This document shows positions 56,368 to 64,000 of a stretch of DNA of 64,000 bases, piece by piece. Each line of letters opens with the position of its first letter. Within the stretch, counting starts at the first letter, position 1. A program made the translations under genes and the position numbers. The stretch is from Skeletonema tropicum (lineage: Eukaryota > Bacillariophyta > Thalassiosirophyceae > Thalassiosirales > Thalassiosiraceae). Below the pieces are notes generated by a model. The model searched no databases. It was given only the letters and a program-made list of their open reading frames with translations, and was not told the origin of the DNA. Where the stretch lies: NCBI GenBank assembly GCA_037178625.1, contig CM074134.1:3224001-3288000 (forward strand), given 5' to 3'.

Positions 56368-57321
56368 CTACACACACACGTCCATAGTATCTTTCGAGCA
56401 TACATCCCCCATATACATCTTTCGAGCTGCCTCTGCTGCATCTCGCTGGGGACTTTTCGTTGCATCTACTGCAGCCTGGTACGCACGGAGGGCAGCAGCA
56501 AAGTCCTCTTTGCTTACCATTCCCAGTGTATATCCCTTCTTCAGCTCTTTTATTGAGAAATCACAGCCGAAATTGGCGGCAATGATGAAATGCTTCACTG
56601 CCCTGTTAGTGTTGCCTTTTTCTAACTCCCACGCACCAAGATAGTGTCTAGCCAAGACATGGCCACCAATGGCGGCCTGTTCCGCATGGTATGCGTACTT
56701 TTTCCTGACCTTTTCAACACCTTGCCCTTCACGATATACAATTGACAAGTGATAGTGTGATTCAATGTCATCCAGTCCAACTGCCTTGTCCCAATACTCA
56801 ATCGCAGCGTCATTCTCACCTGCTTCGAAACGATCCATACCCTTTTGGCACAATGCAAGGGGGTCATTCGCTTCGACCCTTTGCTTACAATACAGATCAG
56901 TTTCTGCTTTCGTTTTGGGAATTGGGTGTCGACAGAATGGGCATGAAAATGGCAGCTTCTCTTCTATCTGTCGCAGCGCATCGGCATGTGTGCAGCCAAT
57001 GCATACAAATTTACTGCAGCAGGAATAAACAGTATACTTCATCGTTTCTTGCGATGTCGCAATAGGGATCGGTAACAAACAGATCGGACAATCGCCGAGA
57101 TGCGTGCTCTCGGGCTGCTTGAACAGCAACTCGTCTTTCCATTCAGCCGCCCTCTTCTTGCACGCTGCTTTGTGCTGCGGCCTATGATTTCTTTGGCATT
57201 CAACGCCGCAATATCGAACGAGGTCACAAGCACCGCATTTTTTCAATTTGATATCAACTCCTCCGGCTACGCCGCAGGATGCACATGTCTCGTCGGCCGC
57301 CGCCGCCTCAGTTGAGCTCAT
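56368..57321 (-). CDS. MYND zinc-finger and Sel1-repeat protein, paralogue
   Basis: The first true ATG is at 57321 (MSSTEAAAADETCASCGVAG), 317 residues, single exon. It has the same order as its neighbour: MYND finger (CASC ... CGACDLVRYCGVECQRNHRP), RING-like segment (CPICLLPIP ... CCSKFVCIGCTHA ... CPFCRHPIP) and Sel1-like repeats (ALCQKGMDRFEAGENDAAIE). It extends past the neighbour's end with a short tail MYMGDVCSKDTMDVCV. Identity is high in the fingers and in the HFIIAAN block. It arose by inverted local duplication. Confidence 0.9.
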   Translation of the reverse strand: MSSTEAAAADETCASCGVAGGVDIKLKKCGACDLVRYCGVECQRNHRPQHKAACKKRAAEWKDELLFKQPESTHLGDCPICLLPIPIATSQETMKYTVYSCCSKFVCIGCTHADALRQIEEKLPFSCPFCRHPIPKTKAETDLYCKQRVEANDPLALCQKGMDRFEAGENDAAIEYWDKAVGLDDIESHYHLSIVYREGQGVEKVRKKYAYHAEQAAIGGHVLARHYLGAWELEKGNTNRAVKHFIIAANFGCDFSIKELKKGYTLGMVSKEDFAAALRAYQAAVDATKSPQRDAAEAARKMYMGDVCSKDTMDVCV

Positions 57322-57592
57322 TTTTAGTACCACCGTTGTTCAGCAGTAATCAGGGGAACAATGATGGTCAGAGGTCAGAGAGTCGACGAGAGAGGGTAGA
57401 TAATAGCGTCGAATGGTCAATGGTCACGAGCTAACAAGCATAGCAGGCGGATGCGTTTGGCGCCATAATAAGCATTTAATCATCAGCCACACAGGTTCAG
57501 CCTCGCGTGCATTATTAATAAGTAACGTCTCTCCTCTCCTTCAGTTTCTTTTAGTGAGAATTATTCAGAAAATCTTAGAGACGCTAAACGTC

Positions 57593-57850
57593 TACGATTC
57601 GTTTCTCACTCTACGTTAATGATTATGTAATATATACAGACTAATCAGTACTACTGCGATAACATCAACTAATAATATAATTACATGGTAAGGATACATA
57701 ACAAGGATAAAGATTGGTGAGAAGTGAGTGATCGTCTAAGGGAATGAGACGTTCTGTGCTACACGAAACGCTCCCCGTGAATTGTAAGCTTACGCTTGCG
57801 ATTCATAAAGCTAAGTCTCATTGGAAATCTTCTCATCCACTATCGTGCAC
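57593..57850. repeat. candidate long terminal repeat, left
   Basis: The first 51 bases (cgattcgtttctcactctac onward to gactaat) are identical to 63950-64000, where the window ends. A further 110-150 bases (aacaaggataaagattgg, tgagaagtgagtgatcgtc) match the solo fragment at 28977-29095. The right border is a guess. Canonical TG/CA ends are not obvious. Confidence 0.55.
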
Positions 57851-60800
57851 TGATTTGGGTAATATAAAGTTGAATCCTCTTGTATAAAGGTGATATCTTC
57901 TTGATTGTGTCTGAGTAGTTGGCTCCGTCCAGGAGGTATTATCGACATTGTAAAATTCCTGTTGCGGTATACTCCCCCTTGATGATAAGGTGTCTGACTG
58001 AGTTTTGTAGCGGATGTTGGAGTATTCGTAACCTTCACCATACTGTCATTGTCACAAAAGAAATCAGGTGCTCAGTCAATTGGTACCGCGAATGTGCTCA
58101 GTCAGTTGGTACAGCGAACATCTTTAGGTTGATCTTCAGTGCAACTGTCGAACCTCTCGCGAAGCGCATCGCTACCATCTCGGTGTCGGCTCCAAGATTT
58201 GTAAATTCAACCGTACTCTGCTCCTTGTTTATTGAACGATAAGATTCTGATCCTCACCTTCTCTCCCAACGGAACTGGTATTTCCGCTGGGTCTTCCTCA
58301 ATCGTCTCCCGTAAAAATCCTTCCAATCTGTGCTATGCTTTGGGGCTTCTTCGACATGTATTGTATACATAGCAAGTCTCCTATCTGGATACCTATCCAG
58401 GTAACGTATAATTCCGTAAACAGCTTTCGAGGTGTCCAAGACGAAGTGCGGTCAAAATGATCCCTACATACCGGCTGGATCAATCTTCACTAGCCTCTAC
58501 GGTCTCCCCGTAAACGTAAATACCTTTCAATGTACATCCTTTTAATGTAACTCCTCATATGCATCGCGGTTCTGTATGCCCGATTGCATCCTTTCAATGT
58601 AACTCCTCATATGCATCGCGGTTCTGTATGCCCGAGTGTCACGAGGTGCTTTGACCACATCGTAGAGACGGTCCAAGTCAGAATTGATCGTCGTACAGAA
58701 ATGGGTTGCTGGTATCTTTACCTCTTTCACCGCTTTAGTCCGGTGTCTAGTTCTAGCGTTCTGGATACTTAATTGATTGAGTTCTCTCTCCTCCTTCTCA
58801 TTCGTCGTGTTGTCTCAGAGGCTCTTGCCATGTCCTTCTTCCTGCCCGAGGTCGTTTGTTATTCTCTCAGAGCTTAATCATCACCTCGTTCGGGTTCTTG
58901 GTTCTTGGTAGGATGTCATCTACGTCGACCGATATTATCTCATAATGGACGATGGATGGTGTCCCTAATCGCGTGTCTTGAGAGTGACTCTTCATCCTGT
59001 ATACACCTTTGGCAAGCATAGTTCTGTACGTTGTAAATCATGTTGCGCATAGTGACGAGTCTTCACTTCATTCCCTTTATCTTCACTATCTCAAGTGATT
59101 CTAGCTTCGAGCCACGTTCTCACTTAAATTCAAGCGTGCGTTGCCCATACAAAAATCGGTGGTCGGTACGTCTAATGGCAGTTATGTAGATGAGGTAGGC
59201 ATTGTCCCGTGGGTGACGGATCTGGATCTGTATCTGTGCTGTTTTATGAGCCCAAACCTTGATGCGCCTGGCTGTTCTATTCGCGGCAATGATGCGTCTG
59301 GCTGTTCAAGGAATCATTTCCTCGCAACCTCTTCTATGTTCCGATATGTGTCGCCTGTATTGCTTGTGTAACATGTGGGATGTCGTGCTTCCAGAGTTAG
59401 CGTGTGACTTCCTTGGTATGTTGGTGTTGGCTCTCCTGCTATTGCCTCATCACCTCTCGCATATCTCTACATCTTTAAGTCGGTCTCTTGTTGTCGTGGT
59501 TATATCGCCTCGTTTAAGTCGGTCATATCGCCTCGTTCCAGTCATTTGCATTTGTGCATCAAATTGTCCAGTGCGCCTCTAGTTCAACTCGCATTAGCCT
59601 GGCCTATATCTCGTGTTTCAGCATCACGAGCGAGGTATATCACTCATATTCTCCCCGTATGCCGAGTCTTTTGTTGGTCGAGTTGGTGATTGGTCGAATC
59701 AGTCTCATGAAGTCTGTGGTGGCTTTACTCCGTCTACCACAATCGGCATCTAACCGTCCACGATAACCTATCGATGGCACCCCGTACTCTGTCAGACCTT
59801 CTCGTGCCGTTTGAGATTGGTCTCGCCTGATATATTCAAACTCATTTGCAGCTCCAGTATCGTTTGATAATATGAATTTGCGATCCCTGGTCTGAGTGTC
59901 CTACTACAAGTAAGTCGATGCAAAGTCTAGTTGTTGTTGTCGTCTCATACTAAGAAGGCTCGTTGTCGATGCATCTAGAATCGTCTCCAAATGTGTTAGG
60001 GCGCTCCCGCAGTGCTTGTCATGCAATTGCTCTCAAGTATTGTCAGCAGTCACCTCAACTGCGGGTACTACGCGTGGTCTTAACGTCCTAGTTTCATGAA
60101 ACTCACTGACAATAATCACTAAGCTATCGAGTCGGCTTGTCGGAAATGTTTTGCTCTGCTCTGCTAACGCAATTATGCCCATGTAAGGTATCACGGTGTT
60201 CACACCATAGTTATCACGATACAAGGTCAACTTGATGCTATATAGCCGCTCTGTGGGTCATCCAATCTTTCTCATGTTGCTTCCATTCGACCCGACCAAG
60301 GCCCAAGGCGTTCTTCAACATCATTTCTTCATTTGCGCTCTTCTGCCGATATCTTGGTCTGTACTACCTCGTTGATTTCCTCTGCCATTATGTCGGGTGA
60401 TAAGACGTGCATCACGTTCTTCCTAGCTTGACATCTGGCGTTTAATCCACATTCATCAGTAGTGTCATATGTACCTTCACGTCTTGCACTATGATTAGCG
60501 TGAGCATCATTAGCAACTGTTATGAGGGCAACTCCTTGTTACATTGGTCTCTGTCTCTCTTATCTGCCTCGTCTATGCCATCTCTTTTATCTGCCTCTTC
60601 TTCTCTGTCTCTTCTCTGTCTCGTTTATCTGCCTCGTCTATGTCATCTCTTTTATCTGCCTCTTCTGTGCCATATTGGGAATGTCAAGTATCAATATTCT
60701 CCCCTGCTTGACATTCAATTATTGGTCTACACGAGGTATTGCTGCCCCTATTCTTGATCATATCGAGTGTCTCCCGGTCTTGGATGTCAACCCGTCTCCA

Positions 60801-63800
60801 GTTCAGTGCGCATTGTTTTCACCATGTTGTTCAATCGTCCTTCACTCTGGACTCCTCATTGGTAAGATGCTATGGAGTATTTCGTTATGCCTTGGTAGTC
60901 ACGGCTCGTACATTTGTTCGTCCCTTATTCTCGTACATTTGTTCGTCCTTTTGCCGCAGGGCGTTTCTCCATCAATCTATTCTCTTCAGCTTTGTTTCCC
61001 CTTTGCCGCAGGGCGTTTCTCCATCAATTCGGGTTAGATTATCATCCGCTCATCATGATGGATAGTAACGTCCTTGTCTGCGGTCCGTTCTTCAAACTAC
61101 CTCCTCGGCTCATCATGATGGATAATAACGTCCGCGGTCGTGTTGTTCTGGCTACATCCAATTTCTTGTCTCTTACACATTGTCATAGACTACAGCTTGT
61201 ATTCGCGCCCGCTGTTATCAAAGCGATACAGCTTGTACTATATATTGGCTACGCTTATACTGAGGGATCTTTTGCCAAGATGAGGTCTTCCTATTTCTTG
61301 ACATCTCAACCACATCAAACCTGCGATTCAAAATAAGAATGTTTGTCGATTGATTGTTAATATTTGTGTTCGCTTCCGATTCACTTTGAATGCCCGTGCA
61401 CCATTACACGCATCTAATATTTGCTCCGTCATAAAGTTCTAGGGTAACCAACTCTGTTGCTACGATCTTCTGTACGCCGATCCCAAGGTATATTGTATGT
61501 ACAACATCATGGAATTTGTCTTTGTCCCTGTCTCATCACATGGCATGAAGCTACTCCCTATCAAGTACTTGTTGACAAGCCGTTTCTTGTTATGATCGAG
61601 TTGCCACCTATTCCTTATTTTTACAGCAAGTGCTGTCCATTTCTCTCTTTCTCTCCCTCTCCCTTCCTGGAGGAGGAGTTGTTAGATGACACACTCTGTG
61701 CCATTCTCTCCCCATCTTTCTCGCAACATCACGTAGCTCTGTCTGCGGATGTCCTGTACTCAATATACCCAGGATGCCATTCACTGATCTGGTTTGACCT
61801 AAGATAAAGGGATGTTCACACGAATTGTGCCAAGGTACTTGCACATACATATCATCAGAGTAACAATCACGCCGGTCGGCTCAAAATGCCATAACCTTAA
61901 ATGTCATAGCTTTGCTGTAACTGTAAGCGTTCAAGCATTCATCTTGTGTTTCAGTTTCACATTGCTTATATTCATGTCTTGAGATCAACCTCTTCCCGGC
62001 TTCCATTTGCAATCGACTTCTCATGCAGAGCAGTCCCGAATACTATTCTCGCATTTATGCCCTCAAAAGGATTTTTATTCATACTTGTCGTGGTTTAACG
62101 TTTGATCTCATTCTCAAGCAGGGATGCTTGTATATCAAGCAGGGATGCTTGTATATCTCATAGTATCTTGTCTTCGATTCCATGTCAGATCTCTCCATGA
62201 GGTTTTGGATAGTGTACTTGACATCCGTGACGTGCAACCTATTATATTACCGGCCCGTGTTCATTACCGTGAGCACTCTCGTTCTGGTCCGATAAGTCAG
62301 GTCTCTACGATCTCGCAGAGTTTATGTGCATCTGTTGGTTAACCGCTGTTCTTGCTATTCATCTGTCTCTTAGTTCTGCTCAATTTTCTTCGGTATTCTA
62401 CTCCTCGAATACGGCAGTTGTCCTCTATCGGACTGTCTCCCTGGATATCAAAGGCTTCACGTTGATTATCGTGTTCGACATCTCTCCTTCTAGAGTATCT
62501 CCCCTCAGCTTTCGTCCGAGGTGCGGCCACTCTAATCTAACTAATATGACATAGTTAACGGTGACCCTATCTTCTGGGTGCACATTAGTTTTCGTCTACT
62601 ACTCTGGCCTTTTCAGCTCTCTTGTCGTCTCTCATACGAAATGTTCCTATCTCTCTTCCTGGTCAATCACGGTCCCTATTCTTTTTCATTTACCAACATT
62701 ACAGGCACTCCGGCCTTCTCACTTTACGTCGGCACTTCGGCCATCTTTTCTCCGTCAGGCACTGCGACCATGACTACTACTATTTATGCTCTCCTTCGGG
62801 TGTTCGCCTCACTTACTCGGTGATCTATTTCATTCCTTCCTATTCTAGTGGTATTTTTCTTTCTTTTGTATCTCCTTCCTATTCTAGTGGTATTTCTCTT
62901 TCTTTTCGAAGACGATAGGCTCTACTGGCCCCACCTCCTGGTGGTATTTTTCTTTCTTTTCTATCTCCAACGACGCGGTGGCACTTTGCCACTTACGTTT
63001 ACTTTTCCTTTATCTTTCCAAGAATGCGGCGGCACTTTGCCATTGACTGTTACATCGTTCGTTAATATCTCTGTTATCCCTATTCCTTCCGTGATTCTGC
63101 TGGCTCCTTGCAGCGATATTCTGTAATATTCCCTATCTGCTGGCTCCTTGCAGCAATTTCCCGTGTTATCACTGGCTCCTTGCAGCAATTTCCGATTTCC
63201 CGTGTTATCACTGGCTCCTTGCAGGAATTTCCGATTTCCCGTGTTATCACTGGCTCCTTGCAGCAATTTCCATCGCCCTTGGCTCCTTGCAGGGTCTATA
63301 CTGGCTCCTTGCAGTATTTCAGTTTTTCCGATCACCCTTCTATTCTTCCGATGACCCGTCGGTGATTATGAAAATTTGTATTGTTCCGATCATCCCTCCT
63401 GGATGATTATATTGTACCGATCACCCCTCCTGGGTGATTATTGTTCCGATCATCCCTCCTGGATGATTATATTGTACCGATCACCCCTCCTGGGTGATTA
63501 TTGTTCCGATCATCCCTCCTGGATGATTATTTATTTGTTCCCAGTTTAAAGTCTTCGGACTATCTTTTGGGCCAATTCCTTTTATGCAGACGGGGGCATT
63601 CCTCCCCAGCAGGGCCGATTTATTTATCGCCGGCATTCCTCGGCGATGGTTGTTGATATCCCAGGTGTCCTTACTGGGGGGCCAATTATTATGCCGGCGT
63701 CCTCGGCAATTCTTTATATCGATATCGAATCTCTTTCCTTCTTTCCTCTCGCATTCCTCGACAAATTCATCTTATCGTTCCTCTCAGTCAAATAGAACCT

Positions 63801-63949
63801 CAGTGAACCGGTTCCATTTCCTCATATTATGTCCGCGTTCCTCCCCGTCGGAGAATAGAATAAATATTGTCATCATTTTCTCCCCGTATTCTATTCTTTT
63901 CGAACGCTGCCATCGTAGATGCAGCCGTGAGAATGGCTGTCTGATAAAC
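57851..63949 (-). mobile_element. putative decayed LTR retroelement interior
   Basis: About 6.1 kb between direct repeats. The plus strand is T/C-rich, so the minus strand is A-rich like many retroelement sense strands. Only short frames remain. Coding-like pieces on the minus strand include NMIYNVQNYACQRCIQDEE near 59020 and VDVDDIL near 58920, the latter faintly like a polymerase YxDD box. These are too weak for a family call. The block is full of short tandem duplications: about 58535-58640, 60935-61030, 61050-61130, 62115-62155, 62845-62905, 63100-63320 and 63380-63530. It could instead be a satellite-rich non-coding locus. Confidence 0.45.
62931..63708. repeat. array of short hairpins with a conserved loop core
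   Basis: At least twelve short inverted repeats, with stems of 4-7 bases, are listed here by stem/loop/stem. CCACC-TCCT-GGTGG (62931), GTGGC-ACTTT-GCCAC (62978), GCTG-GCTCCTTG-CAGC (63099 and 63139), CCTTG-GCTCCTTG-CAGGG (63277), ATACTG-GCTCCTTG-CAGTAT (63298). Then ATCATCC-CTCCT-GGATGAT (63389, 63449, 63509) alternating with ATCACCC-CTCCT-GGGTGAT (63420, 63480). Then AGTC-TTCG-GACT (63550), GGGG-CATTCCT-CCCC (63593), ATCGCCG-GCATTCCT-CGGCGAT (63626), TGCCG-GCGTCCT-CGGCA (63692). Most loops contain TCCT, which reads AGGA on the minus strand. Confidence 0.85.
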
Positions 63950-64000
63950 CGATTCGTTTCTCACTCTACGTTAATGATTATGTAATATATACAGACTAAT
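63950..64000. repeat. candidate long terminal repeat, right, cut by window end
   Basis: Identical over 51 bases to 57593-57643. The copy continues beyond the window. On the minus strand the bases just inside it (63949 downward) begin gtttatcagacagcc, which only loosely resembles an initiator-Met tRNA primer site. Confidence 0.6.

Noticed and set aside
63100..63530. CRISPR array
   Set aside because: Repeats and spacers are not of regular length, the spacers are themselves repeats, and the host is eukaryotic.
63935..63949. Primer-binding site next to the right repeat
   Set aside because: The match to a tRNA 3' end is loose and the repeat border is uncertain, so it is not listed as a feature.

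Overview
The window looks like nuclear DNA of a centric diatom, probably from the Thalassiosira/Skeletonema/Cyclotella group. The reasons are short GT-AG introns of about 75-105 bases, a plastid-type presequence with a V-A-F-A-L cleavage motif, and several diatom-typical families: MYND plus Sel1 proteins, BspA-like leucine-rich-repeat proteins, short ankyrin proteins and the small QDPFLYYS family. Copia and LINE debris is also present. No organism name can be proven from the sequence alone.

Layout. 1-4.8 kb: a duplicated gene fragment, a small hypothetical gene and an AAA-type ATPase. 6.1-7.8 kb: a secreted prolyl 4-hydroxylase with an N-terminal SET-like domain. 9.4 kb: a small diatom-specific protein. 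12.6 kb: an unknown gene. 13.5-15.8 kb: a wrecked DNA2 helicase. 15.8-17.8 kb: a wrecked chelatase ATPase (ChlD type). 18.2-23.3 kb: an intact seven-exon CobN-type chelatase with a histidine-rich insert, divergent from ChlD. 23.7-25.9 kb: a RING protein with a 66-base coding minisatellite. 27-34 kb: repeats, a rearranged paralogue, a truncated LINE and a 798-base perfect inverted repeat. 34.7-38.2 kb: a plastid-targeted carrier with one frameshift. 39-43.8 kb: an intact four-exon ABCC transporter. 45-53 kb: copia debris, a frameshifted LRR gene, a QDPFLYFS gene and a frameshifted ankyrin gene. 55-57.3 kb: two MYND/Sel1 genes tail to tail. 57.6-64 kb: a T-rich block bounded by direct repeats, probably a retroelement read on the minus strand.

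The main result is the CobN/ChlD pair. CobN is the large metal-binding subunit of aerobic cobaltochelatase, and in many bacteria it lies next to an AAA-VWA ChlD/ChlI-type subunit. Here the two are head to head across about 420 bases. CobN is open through all exons and carries an insert of roughly 230 residues very rich in His and Asp. ChlD has lost its reading frame and part of its VWA domain.

The second result is an array of short hairpins at about 62.9-63.7 kb. Their stems differ but covary, while the loops keep a TCCT core (AGGA on the minus strand). They lie just inside the right-hand terminal repeat of the putative retroelement.

Many genes here carry single-base frameshifts. CobN, ABCC, P4H and the MYND pair do not, so decay is more likely than uniformly poor sequence, although this cannot be settled from one sequence.
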